DNA of 64,000 nucleotides from PKWO01 sp036384915 (GCA_036384915.1 DASVLJ010000023.1:1-64000), one strand, 5' to 3'. Shown: positions 34,880-44,202, counted from the first letter of the stretch. A program made the numbers and translations. Notes: generated from the sequence alone by a model not told the origin.

Positions 34880-35006
34880 GACCCCCCCCCCTCTCCCGCC
34901 TGCGGTGAAGTCGGGGTTTCGTGGAGCATGCTCCGCGCCGACTGAACGCCACGCGCTTGCAAGCGCGTGGCTACTCCCTACAGGGACACAGGGGAGAGGG
35001 GGGACC
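34880..35006. repeat. Structured extragenic element with terminal inverted repeats
   Basis: Imperfect terminal repeats (C-run plus CTCTCCC at 34882-34897; GGGGAGAG plus G-run at 34991-35004) bound two perfect palindromes, GGAGCATGCTCC (34923-34934) and a 24-bp one at 34948-34971 centred on CTTGCAAG. This is a MITE- or REP-like intergenic element. It lies directly after the pepF stop and runs up to 50 nt before the MFS gene, so it could terminate pepF transcription. Confidence 0.65.
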
Positions 35007-35056
35007 GGCAGGCGCGTCGTCGACGCTGCACAAAGGTACAACCGGAGCAAGCGAAG

Positions 35057-36340
35057 ATGCAGGACTCTGCTGTCACTGAGAAAATCACCTACGCCAAACT
35101 AAGCTGGCGCCTGCTTCCCTTACTCTTCGCCGGCTACATCGTCGCCTACCTGGACCGCGTCAACGTCGGCTTCGCCAAGCTGCAGATGGCCAGCGACCTG
35201 CAATTGAGCGACACCGTGTTCGGCCTGGGCTCGGGCATCTTTTTCATCGGCTACTTCCTGTTCGAAATCCCGAGCAACCTGGTCCTGCATCGCGTAGGCG
35301 CGAGGCTCTGGATCGCGCGCATCATGATCAGCTGGGGCTTGGTCTCGGCGGCGATGATCTTTGTCTCTTCGCCAGGCGGTTTTTACTTCATGCGCTTTTT
35401 GTTGGGCGCCGCCGAAGCCGGCTTCTTCCCCGGCATCGTGCTCTACCTCACCTACTGGTTCCCGGCACGGCAGCGTGCCGCGATGATGGCGCTGTTCATG
35501 GCGGCCGTGCCGCTCTCTGGCGTTGTCGGCGGCCCGTTCTCGGGCTGGATCATGCAGAGCATGCCCGGCGTGCTGCATCTGGCCGGCTGGCAATGGATGT
35601 TTCTCGGCGAAGCCTTGCCGTCGATCATGGTCGGCTTGTGCGTGATCTTGTTCCTGAAAGACCGCATTGCCGATGCGCCTTGGTTGAGCGAACAGGAAAA
35701 AACCTGGCTCGCAGCCCGTATCGCCGAAGAAGACCAAGCCAAGCCGCAACCGGCGCTGGGCGCCTTGTTCGCCCACCCGCGCGTGTGGCTCATGGCCCTG
35801 ATCTACTTTTGCCTGGTCATGGGTTTGTACGGCGTAGGCTTCTGGTTGCCCACGCTGATCAAGGCCAGCGGCATCAAGGGCACGCTGGAAATCGGCTTGC
35901 TGTCGGCCGTTCCCTATCTCGTTGCCGCCATCGTGATGATCCCGGCCGGCAAGAGCGCAGACCGTCGCGGCGAACGGCGCTGGCACGTCGCCATTCCCGC
36001 CTTCGCCGGCGCCTTGGGCCTCGTGCTCTCGACTTTCTACGCCGCCTCGCCTTGGCCTGCACTGGCTGCGCTGACGCTGGCAACAGCCGGCATCATCACC
36101 AGCCTGCCGCTGTTCTGGAGCCTGCCGACCGCCATATTGGGCGGCACAGCCGCCGCCGCGGGCATCGCGTTCATCAATTCACTGGGCAATCTGGCCGGCT
36201 TCGTGGCGCCTTATCTGATCGGATGGCTCAAGGATATGACGCAGAGCACCAACGATGGCATGCTGGCGCTGGCGTTTTCCCTATTGCTTGGCGGATTGCT
36301 TACCCTGATCTTACCGGCACAGGATAGGGGGCGGGCATAG
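35057..36340 (+). CDS. MFS transporter, anion:cation symporter family
   Basis: 427-residue transporter with 12 predicted helices. VAYLDRVNVGFAKLQM at the first helix and FEIPSNLVLHRVGAR are signatures of the ACS family (4-hydroxyphenylacetate, phthalate, tartrate and hexuronate permeases). The substrate is unknown but is usually an organic acid. The ATG at 35057 was chosen by the family N-terminus. It appears to be a single-gene unit, bounded upstream by the extragenic repeat. Confidence 0.88.
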   Translation: MQDSAVTEKITYAKLSWRLLPLLFAGYIVAYLDRVNVGFAKLQMASDLQLSDTVFGLGSGIFFIGYFLFEIPSNLVLHRVGARLWIARIMISWGLVSAAMIFVSSPGGFYFMRFLLGAAEAGFFPGIVLYLTYWFPARQRAAMMALFMAAVPLSGVVGGPFSGWIMQSMPGVLHLAGWQWMFLGEALPSIMVGLCVILFLKDRIADAPWLSEQEKTWLAARIAEEDQAKPQPALGALFAHPRVWLMALIYFCLVMGLYGVGFWLPTLIKASGIKGTLEIGLLSAVPYLVAAIVMIPAGKSADRRGERRWHVAIPAFAGALGLVLSTFYAASPWPALAALTLATAGIITSLPLFWSLPTAILGGTAAAAGIAFINSLGNLAGFVAPYLIGWLKDMTQSTNDGMLALAFSLLLGGLLTLILPAQDRGRA

Positions 36341-36437
36341 TCACCCCCGCCGCAAGTATTTCCCTTCGTCACCATCTCGCCGCACACATTCTGCGGCGCC
36401 CGCTGCAAACCGCATTGGTCGGCTAAATCCCCAAGCC

Positions 36438-36451
36438 TTGATGTAAGTCAT
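36438..36451 (+). promoter_or_regulatory. Candidate FNR/ANR box upstream of the sigma factor-nrdJ operon
   Basis: TTGAT-GTAA-GTCAT matches 8 of 10 positions of the FNR consensus TTGAT-N4-ATCAA. A -10-like TATTGT (36474-36479) places a start site near 36486, with the box centred at about -41.5. That is the class II activator position. The match is imperfect on its own; two better boxes with the same spacing nearby raise its credibility. Confidence 0.4.
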
Positions 36452-36558
36452 GAAGTACCGTCCCCGCAGCGGATATTGTCATCCGAGGAAGTGCTGAATT
36501 GCCATTGGCACTGCGCGTTGCACCGGAGCTCCAGCCGCTGCCGCAGAAATGGAAAGAT

Positions 36559-38406
36559 ATGGCTACATATGGAAAGAAGGCATGCCGCAACACCGGGAAG
36601 GTGTTCGGCTTGGATCGCCCCATCGTCGAGATGGAGCGCGGGGAGTCCTTCGTTTCTGGCTTCATGCAAGCCGAATCCGATGAGGCAAGCGAAATCCACC
36701 CCGAACCGCTCGACTTGAGCGGGCTGGAGTTTGGCTTACCGCTTGCGGGCGAGTTGGAAACCGGGCTTGGAGTCGATGATGCATTGCCTGGACTGCGTCC
36801 CGATGCAATCGAGTCCGGCAGCTCACGCTATGGCGCCGAGGGCGACCTTGCAAGCGCCATGTCCGGCGAGACTGAGCGCGAGCCAGATCACGAGTCCGAT
36901 GGCGCATCGGACCAGCCTTCCGCCGACAGCACTACGCTGTACATGCGCGAAATGGCCGGTCGCGCATTGCTTACGCGGCAACAGGAACGCGACATCGGCC
37001 GGCGCATCGAAGACGCGTCCGGCGCCATGCTGCAGGCGGTGTCCGAATATCCGGCGGCGGTCGATGCTTTGCTGGAGGCGGCGCGCAAGGTCAGGGCAAA
37101 GCAAAAGGACATTGCCGAACTGGTTGCCATTGCCGAAGAAGGAACGGAACTCGATGACGACGGCAGGCACGCCGCCGACGCGGTTCGGGAACGCTCGGAG
37201 CAAACCTGGGTTGCGCGGTTTGCCGAAGTCGAGCGCGACTTTGCCGCATTGGGGCAGGCATACAAGGATGGCGGCCCATGCTGTTCCGACTACATCAGCG
37301 CGCAAGCGCTGCTGTCGCGCGAGATGGCGCAATGCTGCCTGACGCCCAGCGCCATCGATGATCTTGTTGCGGTGGTGGAGGCCGACTCCGTCGCTCTGCG
37401 CGAGATCGAGCGCGGTATGCTCGATGCGCTGGTGCATGGTTGCGGCATGCCGCTTGCGCGTTTCCGCATTGAATTTCCGGACGCCATGATAGCGCCAGGC
37501 TGGCTCGAACGGGAATTGGCTTCCGGCGCGCTCGAACGCGATTGCCTGCTGCGTGAAGCGCCGCGCCTGCGCGTATTGCAAGAAAAGCTGATTGCCTTGC
37601 AGGCGCGCACTGCCGTGTCCCCGGCAGCGCTGGACAAGCTGGCCGGCCGCATCGGCGCCGCGCGCACCGACTTGCGCGCGGCCAAGGAGGAAATGATTGC
37701 GGCGAATCTACGCCTGGTGGTGTCGGTTGCGCGCAAATACATGAACCGTGGTCTGAGTTTCCTCGATCTGGTGCAGGAGGGCAACCTCGGGTTGATGCGG
37801 GCGGTCGACAAGTTCGAATACCGGCGCGGCTACAAGTTTTCCACTTATGCCACCTGGTGGATCCGCCAGGCGATCTCGCGTGCCATTGCCGACCAGGCTC
37901 GCATGATACGCATTCCTGTCCATCTGCTGGAAAAGGTCAACAAGCTGTACCGTACCTACAACCGCATCAAGATGCAGACCGGTATTGCGCCCGACGTCGC
38001 CCGGCTGGCGGCGGAAACAGGGTATCCGGAAGACAAGGTGCGTGAATGCCAAAAGCTGTTCGGCGGAGAACCGCTGTCGCTCGACGAATCCGTCGGCGAG
38101 GAAGGCGACCTGCGGCTGGGTGACCTGATCGAAGATGAAACCGGCGAGTTGCCGGAACGGGCTGCCGAACGCAAGTCGGTCGAGCAGGTGGTGGCAGGCC
38201 TGCTCAGGGCACTGTCGCCCGCCGAGGCGAATGTACTCAAGGCTCGCTTCGGCATAGGTCAATCCGAAGGCGCTTCGCTGGATCAGATAGGGGCGCAACT
38301 CGGCATGTCGCGCGAACGCGTGCGCAAGCTCCAGATGCAGGCGCTAGGTAAGCTGCGCGGCTCGCTCAAGGCGCAACAATTGAAGGTGCTGCTGGAGCCG
38401 GACTGA
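36559..38406 (+). CDS. RpoD-like sigma70 paralogue
   Basis: About 615-residue group 1/2-type sigma factor. Region 1.2 (TTLYMREMAGRALLTRQQE) is followed by a ~270-residue non-conserved insert and then a near-canonical region 2 (RGYKFSTYATWWIRQAI) that should melt and read standard -10 elements. Region 4.2 reads SRERVRKLQMQALGKLR where E. coli RpoD has TRERIRQIEAKALRKLR: Gln589 becomes Lys and the activator-contact residues 593 and 596 change. The long acidic region 1.1 of primary RpoD is missing. The start is uncertain: TTG 36499 has GAGGAA before it, but the ATG at 36559 fits the predicted promoter better. It is 20 nt upstream of nrdJ. Confidence 0.85.
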   Translation: MATYGKKACRNTGKVFGLDRPIVEMERGESFVSGFMQAESDEASEIHPEPLDLSGLEFGLPLAGELETGLGVDDALPGLRPDAIESGSSRYGAEGDLASAMSGETEREPDHESDGASDQPSADSTTLYMREMAGRALLTRQQERDIGRRIEDASGAMLQAVSEYPAAVDALLEAARKVRAKQKDIAELVAIAEEGTELDDDGRHAADAVRERSEQTWVARFAEVERDFAALGQAYKDGGPCCSDYISAQALLSREMAQCCLTPSAIDDLVAVVEADSVALREIERGMLDALVHGCGMPLARFRIEFPDAMIAPGWLERELASGALERDCLLREAPRLRVLQEKLIALQARTAVSPAALDKLAGRIGAARTDLRAAKEEMIAANLRLVVSVARKYMNRGLSFLDLVQEGNLGLMRAVDKFEYRRGYKFSTYATWWIRQAISRAIADQARMIRIPVHLLEKVNKLYRTYNRIKMQTGIAPDVARLAAETGYPEDKVRECQKLFGGEPLSLDESVGEEGDLRLGDLIEDETGELPERAAERKSVEQVVAGLLRALSPAEANVLKARFGIGQSEGASLDQIGAQLGMSRERVRKLQMQALGKLRGSLKAQQLKVLLEPD

Positions 38407-38425
38407 TCATCGATGCGAGGTTGCC

Positions 38426-40201
38426 ATGGAAGAGAAACATTTCACCGAAGCCCTGTCGGAAGAACTGTGGAACGCAAGATACCGCAAGCTCGCCGGAGGC
38501 GTTCCGCGCGAACCGGACTTGCATGCCACGTGGTCGCGCGTGGCGCTCGCGCTTTCCGCGCCGGAAAGCCACGGCCGCGACGAATGGCGGCACCGCTTCG
38601 AAGACGCCATGGCGGGTTTCCGCTTTCTGCCCGGCGGGCGCATCCTTGCCGCCGCCGGAGGCGAAGACGGCGCAACATTGTTTAATTGCTTCGCCGCCGG
38701 CACGCTCACGGATACACCGTCCGGCATCGAAGCTTCGCTGCAGGAAGTGCTGCGCACGCTGCGGGCCGGCGGCGGCGCAGGCTGCGACTTCTCCACGCTC
38801 AGCCCGGCGGGCGACGGCGGGCCGGGCCCGGTCGCCGTGATCCGGCAATGGGACCACGCATGCGCGGACGTGTCGGCGCGCGGCGGGCGCGACGCCGCAT
38901 TGATGGGTGTGTTGCGCGTCGACCATCCCGATATTGAAGGATTCATCGGCGCCAAACGCGAGGCCGGCGTGCTGCCTCATTTCAATCTTTCCGTGCTCGT
39001 GAGCGATGCCTTCATGAAGGCGGTGGCCGACGACACGCCTTGGGAGCTGATCTTCCCATCCGGCGGGCAAGCCGGTAGCGGGGAAACGCAGACGCGCGAA
39101 CGCATCTGGTCCGGCGCAATCGAGCCGGTTACCTGCCGTGTTCATCGCACGCTGCCGGCCCGCGACCTGTGGCGTGCGATCAAGGAGGCCGCGGCCGCAG
39201 TCGGAGAGCCGGGCGTGATCTTCATCGACCGCGTCGACCGTGCCAACAACCTGTGGTATTGCGAAACCATCGCCACCACCAATCCCTGCGGCGAGGTGCC
39301 GCTCCCGCCGCACGGCGCCTGCAATCTCGGCTCGATCAATCTGGCGCGCTTCGTCATCGATCCGTTCGGCGAGCATCCGCGACTGGACCTTGATGGCATC
39401 GCCGGCACTACCGCGGTGGCGGTACGCATGCTCGATAACGTCTACGAGGTTTCAGCCTTTCCCCTCGACGCGCAGCGCCGGACGGCATGCGCATCGCGCC
39501 GCCTGGGCATCGGCATCACGGGCCTGGCCGACGCATTTGCCATGCTGGGCGTGCGCTACGGCACCGATTCGTCCGTGCACGTCGCGGAAACGGCCGTCCG
39601 TACGGTGCGCGATGCCGCATATCGCGAATCGACCGCTCTGGCCCAAGAGCGCGGCGCGTTTCCGTTGTTCGACGAAGCCAAGTACCGGGAAGGCGAATTC
39701 ATCCGCTCGCTGCCGGACGGCATTGTCCGCGCCATTCACTACCACGGCATCCGCAACAGCCATTTGCTGGCGGTGGCGCCGGCCGGCTCGATCAGCCTCC
39801 TGGCGAACAACGTATCGTGCGGCATCGAGCCGATTTATGCCTTGGAAGGGCGGCGTCATTTGTGCACGGCTTCAGGCGCCATCCGCAGCATCGCGTTTCG
39901 CGACCATGCCTGGGGCCTCTATCGTGCGCGGTTCGGCTTGGATGCGCCGAAGCCGGCGGCCTTCCTCGAGGCCGGCGAGGTAAGCGTGGAGGCGCAGTTG
40001 CGCGTCCAGGCGGCGGTCCAGCGCTATGTCGACCAATCGGTGTCGAAGACGGTCAATCTTCCCCATGACGGTGGCGCGGACCGGGATGCCTTCGACGAGG
40101 CTTACCGCCTGGGCGTGAAGGGCTGCACCCTGTTTTGCGTCAATGGCCAGCGAGCCTCGCCGCTCGAATGCGATGGCCGGCGCAGCTTCGGTTGCACCTG
40201 A
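38426..40201 (+). CDS. nrdJ: Adenosylcobalamin-dependent class II ribonucleotide reductase
   Basis: 591-residue class II ribonucleotide reductase that makes deoxynucleotides with or without oxygen, using B12 as radical source. The redox Cys88 lies in NCFAAGTL, the thiyl Cys288 in TNPCGEV and the second redox Cys299 in GACNLGSINL. A minimal C-terminal pair CDGRRSFGC serves for reduction by thioredoxin. There is no N-terminal ATP cone. It is shorter than many NrdJ proteins but keeps the core. It is in an operon with the sigma70 paralogue. Confidence 0.92.
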   Translation: MEEKHFTEALSEELWNARYRKLAGGVPREPDLHATWSRVALALSAPESHGRDEWRHRFEDAMAGFRFLPGGRILAAAGGEDGATLFNCFAAGTLTDTPSGIEASLQEVLRTLRAGGGAGCDFSTLSPAGDGGPGPVAVIRQWDHACADVSARGGRDAALMGVLRVDHPDIEGFIGAKREAGVLPHFNLSVLVSDAFMKAVADDTPWELIFPSGGQAGSGETQTRERIWSGAIEPVTCRVHRTLPARDLWRAIKEAAAAVGEPGVIFIDRVDRANNLWYCETIATTNPCGEVPLPPHGACNLGSINLARFVIDPFGEHPRLDLDGIAGTTAVAVRMLDNVYEVSAFPLDAQRRTACASRRLGIGITGLADAFAMLGVRYGTDSSVHVAETAVRTVRDAAYRESTALAQERGAFPLFDEAKYREGEFIRSLPDGIVRAIHYHGIRNSHLLAVAPAGSISLLANNVSCGIEPIYALEGRRHLCTASGAIRSIAFRDHAWGLYRARFGLDAPKPAAFLEAGEVSVEAQLRVQAAVQRYVDQSVSKTVNLPHDGGADRDAFDEAYRLGVKGCTLFCVNGQRASPLECDGRRSFGCT

Positions 40202-40254
40202 GGGCCGAGAGAAATTCAGAGCATGCTTGGCCGGTACGCCACCCGGACTGCCCG

Positions 40255-41076
40255 CTAACGCGCATTCTCGGGGGAATGCCAGCCGCTGGTATCGACGACA
40301 TGTCTGCGCAGGCGGGTTTCCGGTATCTCGTCGTCGGCCACGGCGGCATCGCCGGCATGCGTGTAATGGGCGAACACGTCGGAGAACGTCGCCTGCGGTC
40401 CTAACCCGGCTTTCAGCGCATTCGGGCTGCCCATGGCGGCAACGATTCCCCGCTCCATGATCGCTACGCGCCGGCACAAGTATTCCGCTTCTTCGAGGTA
40501 GTGCGTGCTCAACAGGATGGCGCAACCGGACTCGGCTTGCAGCCTTTCGAGCAGTTCCCATACTGCGACGCGCGCTACCGGGTCGAGGCCTACCGTCGGC
40601 TCGTCCAGAAAAAGCGCGCGCGGCCGGTGCAAGGTCGACTGGGCGATTTCCAGGCGCCGTATCATCCCGTCCGAATAGGATTTGACGAGCTTGTCGGCAA
40701 ATGGCGCCAAATCCGTCATCTCGAGCGCGGCCCCGATGCGCGACTTGTGCTCGGAATAGGGAATGTCGTACAGCTTGGCGAAAATGGAGAGATTTTCATG
40801 GCCGGTCAGATCGCCGTCGGCCGACAAGGTCTGCGGCACATAGCCGATCTGGCGCCTCACCGCCGCGGCGTCGCGCACGATGTCGCAGCCGCCTATCGTG
40901 GCCGATCCCGACGTCGGCTCCAGCAAGGTGGTCAGCATCTTGATGACGATGGTCTTGCCGGCGCCGTTTCGGCCCAGCAAACCGAACGCCTCGCCAGCCT
41001 CGATGCCCATATCGAGCCGGTCGACGGCGGTGTGGTTGCCGAACCGCTTGGTGAGGGAATGCGTCTCGATGAGCAT
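40255..41076 (-). CDS. ABC transporter ATPase with atypical signature motif, no permease partner
   Basis: 273-residue ATPase of the DrrA/ABC-2 export class. Walker A is GRNGAGKT followed by Ile instead of the usual Thr. The signature reads SYSDGMIRR, where this class normally has YSGGM. Walker B FLDEPTVGLDP and STHYLEEAE are intact. No permease gene is beside it; the next gene downstream is nrdJ, convergent, 53 nt away. Its start at 41076 follows a candidate FNR box by about 110 bp. It may be an orphan partner or a regulator, and its activity is uncertain. Confidence 0.82.
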   Translation of the reverse strand: MLIETHSLTKRFGNHTAVDRLDMGIEAGEAFGLLGRNGAGKTIVIKMLTTLLEPTSGSATIGGCDIVRDAAAVRRQIGYVPQTLSADGDLTGHENLSIFAKLYDIPYSEHKSRIGAALEMTDLAPFADKLVKSYSDGMIRRLEIAQSTLHRPRALFLDEPTVGLDPVARVAVWELLERLQAESGCAILLSTHYLEEAEYLCRRVAIMERGIVAAMGSPNALKAGLGPQATFSDVFAHYTHAGDAAVADDEIPETRLRRHVVDTSGWHSPENAR

Positions 41077-41171
41077 GGCTGAGCAGGGCCTTTCCTGTGA
41101 TGTGTTCGCAAAGCGGGAAATCTGCCGTGCGAACTTGCGCACGGCATGGCAAGAACTGTAAGGCCCGGTGC

Positions 41172-41198
41172 CTTTGATGCCATTGACCTGCATCAAAG
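41172..41198 (-). promoter_or_regulatory. FNR/ANR box and overlapping palindrome upstream of the ABC ATPase gene
   Basis: On the + strand TTGAC-CTGC-ATCAA (41183-41196) matches 9/10 of the FNR consensus. Reading toward the minus-strand ATPase gene, TACAGT (41160-41155) serves as a -10, which puts the start site near 41148 and the box centre near -41.5. The box also lies within a perfect 9-bp inverted repeat CTTTGATGC / GCATCAAAG (41172-41180, 41190-41198), so another regulator is possible. Confidence 0.5.
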
Positions 41199-41368
41199 AA
41201 ATCGCCGTGTCCGACCGCGCTCTGGCTATGGCGCCCGCTCGCCCGTCCATGGCGCCGCCCGCCGGGCGCTTGCCCTAAAACACACCATTTCCGGTCCAAC
41301 TCGGCTATGATTGGGCACACTTTATCCTTAAAACAATTAAATTAATTACAACATTCGGAGTATATAGA

Positions 41369-43360
41369 ATGAGCCAAGCCTCAGCTTCCAAGCCGGTGGA
41401 AATCACGATACGGGGGATCATCCTCGGTGTCTTGATCACCTTAGTCTTTACCGCAGCCCAGGTTTATCTCGGGCTCAAGGTCGGGTTGACCTTCGCCACC
41501 TCGATTCCGGCGGCGGTGATTTCGATGGCGCTCTTGAGCGCTTTCAAGGATGCTTCCATCCAGGAAAACAACGTCGTGCAAACCATCGCCTCGGCGGCCG
41601 GCACCCTGGCTTCGGTGATCTTCGTGCTGCCCGGCCTGTTGATGGTGGGCTGGTGGACCCACGTGCCGTTCTGGCCCACTTTCTGGGCTTGCTGCATCGG
41701 CGGCGTGCTCGGCGTGATGTATACCATGCCGCTACGCCGCGCCCTGGTGTCGCAATCCGACCTGCCCTACCCGGAAGGCGTGGCGGCGGCGGAAGTACTC
41801 AAGGTCGGCATGGCATCGCGCTCCGGCGCCGAAGAAGGCAAGGCCGGCTTGTGGGCCGTGATCTGGGGTTCGGTCGCGTCCGCCTTGTATGCTGCCGGTT
41901 CGGCCGTCAAGGTGATGGCCGGCGAAATGTCGGTTTACTTCCGTTTCGGCACGGGTTCCACCGGCATCGGCGCCTCGAGTTCTATCGCGCTGATCGGTGC
42001 GGGCCACCTGATGGGCATCACGGTCGGCATCGCCATGCTGGTCGGCCTCGTCATCGCCTGGGGCGTGCTGGTGCCCATCCTCACCACCATGCATCCGCTG
42101 CCTGATCTGTCCGCCGCCGACCAGGCGCTTAAGCTGTGGAAGACCAATGTCCGCATGATGGGTGCCGGTTCCATCGGCGCCGCGGCTATCGTCACCCTGG
42201 CCGGTCTGGCCAAGCCGGTGATCGGCGGCTTGAAGTCGGCGCTCGAAGCGTCGCGCCGCGCCAAGGCCGGCGGCGCCGAAGTGCCGCGTACCGAACAGGA
42301 TTTGCCCATCTTCATCGTCGGCCTCGTGACCATCCTGTCGATGGTGCCGGCCGGCTGGGTGCTGGCGAGCTTCCTCCAGGGCGGCCCGCTGGAAAGCCTG
42401 TCCGTGCCGCTGGTGGCCGTTGGCGTCGCCTATGTGCTGATCGCCGGCATGTTTGCCGCCGCGGTCTGCGGCTACATGGCCGGCCTGATCGGTTCGTCCA
42501 ATTCGCCGGTTTCCGGTATCGCCATCCTCACCATCCTGGGCGCCGCCCTCTCAGTGGGTGCGGTCGGGCGTTCCGTGATGGGTCCCGAAGTGGCGCATGC
42601 GCTGGTGGCATACGCGCTGTTCGTCACGACAGTGGTGCTGGCCGTGGCCGTGATCGGTAACGACAACCTGCAAGACTTGAAGACCGGCCAGCTGGTCGAT
42701 GCCACGCCATGGAAGCAGCAGGTCGGTCTGCTGATCGGCGTGCTGGCCGGCTCGGTGGTGGTGCCGCCCGTGCTCGAATTGCTCAACCATGCCAACGGCT
42801 TCGCCGGCGCGCCGAATGCCGACGCAATTTCGAACCAGCCGCTCGACGCGCCGCAAGCCACGCTGATTTCCACCCTGGCCAAGGGCGTGATCGGCGGCGA
42901 CTTGCGCTGGGACTTGATCGGGTATGGCGCCTTGATGGGCCTCGTGCTGGTGCTGATCAATTTCGGCTTGAAGGCTTCGAGCAAGGGCCGCCTGAGCTGC
43001 CCGCCGCTCGGCGTCGGCCTGGCGATCTACCTGCCTTCGGCGGTGACGCTGCCCGTCGTGATCGGCGCCGTCGCAGGCTGGTTCTTCGAGCGCGCGGTGG
43101 CCAAGCAAAGCTGGGGCGAGTCGGCCAAGCGACTGGGCGTCTTGGTCATGTCCGGCTTCATCGTCGGCGAGAGCCTGTTCAATGTGGCGCTGGCCGGCTT
43201 GATCGTGGCCTCGGGCAAGGGCGAGCCGCTGGCGATCGATTTTTTTGCCAAGAACCTCAATGAGACGGAAACCATGATCGTGGCGCTGATAGTTGGCGCG
43301 GCGATCGTGTTCGGCTTGTACAAGTGGTGCGCCAATAGCGCCAAGCGCGTCGAAGCCTAA
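41369..43360 (+). CDS. OPT-family oligopeptide transporter
   Basis: 663-residue membrane protein with roughly 15-16 hydrophobic helices and the N-terminal signature VYLGLKVGLTFATSIPAAV of bacterial OPT transporters. It is a proton-coupled importer of peptides or metal-chelate compounds; the substrate cannot be fixed. The ATG follows CGGAG by 11 nt. The upstream 292-bp divergent region is AT-rich near the gene. A strong terminator follows the stop. Confidence 0.9.
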   Translation: MSQASASKPVEITIRGIILGVLITLVFTAAQVYLGLKVGLTFATSIPAAVISMALLSAFKDASIQENNVVQTIASAAGTLASVIFVLPGLLMVGWWTHVPFWPTFWACCIGGVLGVMYTMPLRRALVSQSDLPYPEGVAAAEVLKVGMASRSGAEEGKAGLWAVIWGSVASALYAAGSAVKVMAGEMSVYFRFGTGSTGIGASSSIALIGAGHLMGITVGIAMLVGLVIAWGVLVPILTTMHPLPDLSAADQALKLWKTNVRMMGAGSIGAAAIVTLAGLAKPVIGGLKSALEASRRAKAGGAEVPRTEQDLPIFIVGLVTILSMVPAGWVLASFLQGGPLESLSVPLVAVGVAYVLIAGMFAAAVCGYMAGLIGSSNSPVSGIAILTILGAALSVGAVGRSVMGPEVAHALVAYALFVTTVVLAVAVIGNDNLQDLKTGQLVDATPWKQQVGLLIGVLAGSVVVPPVLELLNHANGFAGAPNADAISNQPLDAPQATLISTLAKGVIGGDLRWDLIGYGALMGLVLVLINFGLKASSKGRLSCPPLGVGLAIYLPSAVTLPVVIGAVAGWFFERAVAKQSWGESAKRLGVLVMSGFIVGESLFNVALAGLIVASGKGEPLAIDFFAKNLNETETMIVALIVGAAIVFGLYKWCANSAKRVEA

Positions 43361-43383
43361 GCCTCGACGGTTTCATACCGGGT

Positions 43384-43409
43384 GGCCGCATACTCATGCG
43401 GCCGTTTTT
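43384..43409 (+). terminator. Rho-independent terminator of the OPT gene
   Basis: A perfect 8-bp stem GGCCGCAT / ATGCGGCC with loop ACTC is followed by GTTTTTATTT. It lies 24 nt after the OPT stop, and its T-run reaches the stop codon of the convergent ODP gene. Confidence 0.85.
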
Positions 43410-44202
43410 ATTTGAGATCGACGGTAATCCGCGCCGGCAAGCGGTAAGCATCCTGCGTCATCAAATCGACACCGCAAATCAAACCCTCGATCCAATCGAG
43501 GAACTGCGCAATCACAGCCTTGCCGCGCAGCGGCGCCCCATGCTGCGGCACGATCCATTCCGGATCGAGCTTCCTCACCATCTCGACCCAAAAGCGGCAT
43601 ACCCGGTTCGACACCATGTAGCGGGTATGGAAACCGCGCATGTAAGGCAAATGCTGGGTGAAGTCTTCAACAGGCCTGGTGGCGATGCTGGCCGGCACCA
43701 TCGAGGCGCCCATGTCGCCTGAAAACAGCATGCGCGATACGGGATCGTAAAACTGCAGGTTGCCCTCGGCATGCAGGAAATGCGCGGGCAGGATCTGGAA
43801 CGTGGTCTGGCCGAACGGTAGCAGCGTGCCTTCGTCGGGAATGCCGATGATGCGGCCCGTGGTCTTGCCCTGGCCGCAAAAATGCGGCACGAAGCGCGAC
43901 CAGATTTTCGAAATCAAGAGCTTGGTATCGGAACCGATCAGCCAGCGCGGCAGAGAGGCGATGATGTCGGGGTCGGCATGCGAAGCGAAGATGTATTGCA
44001 GCTGCTTGGGCGGGAAGTGCCTGTTCATCTCCGTGAACAGCTCGTTATAAGTCAGCACCCCGCCCGGGTCGAGCAGGATGCCGTTGCCGTTTTCGACGAT
44101 GAGGAATTGGTTGGACTGCACCGATTCGCCGCTCTCCTCCTCGACCAGGTCGGAGAACATCAGGCAGATATGCCGGCCGTCGTTGTATAGCTCGGTAGCC
44201 AC
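43408..44202 (-). CDS. Oxygen-binding di-iron (ODP) metallo-beta-lactamase-fold protein
   Basis: 264-residue metallo-beta-lactamase-fold protein. In place of the hydrolase motif HxHxDH it has SHADPD, followed by HAEGNL, GDMGAS and QHGAPL, the ligand set of the oxygen-binding di-iron ODP family. The family reversibly binds O2 and has been linked to oxygen sensing and chemotaxis in spirochaetes. I prefer the GTG at 44202, which has AAGGA 5 nt upstream and matches the family N-terminus, over the GTG at 44235. A perfect FNR box lies upstream. No sensor domain is fused or adjacent. Confidence 0.85.
   Translation of the reverse strand: MATELYNDGRHICLMFSDLVEEESGESVQSNQFLIVENGNGILLDPGGVLTYNELFTEMNRHFPPKQLQYIFASHADPDIIASLPRWLIGSDTKLLISKIWSRFVPHFCGQGKTTGRIIGIPDEGTLLPFGQTTFQILPAHFLHAEGNLQFYDPVSRMLFSGDMGASMVPASIATRPVEDFTQHLPYMRGFHTRYMVSNRVCRFWVEMVRKLDPEWIVPQHGAPLRGKAVIAQFLDWIEGLICGVDLMTQDAYRLPARITVDLK

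Noticed and set aside
32983..34962. 659-codon open frame antisense to pepF
   Set aside because: Same codon-bias artefact; pepF on the + strand has the HExxH motif and a signal peptide.
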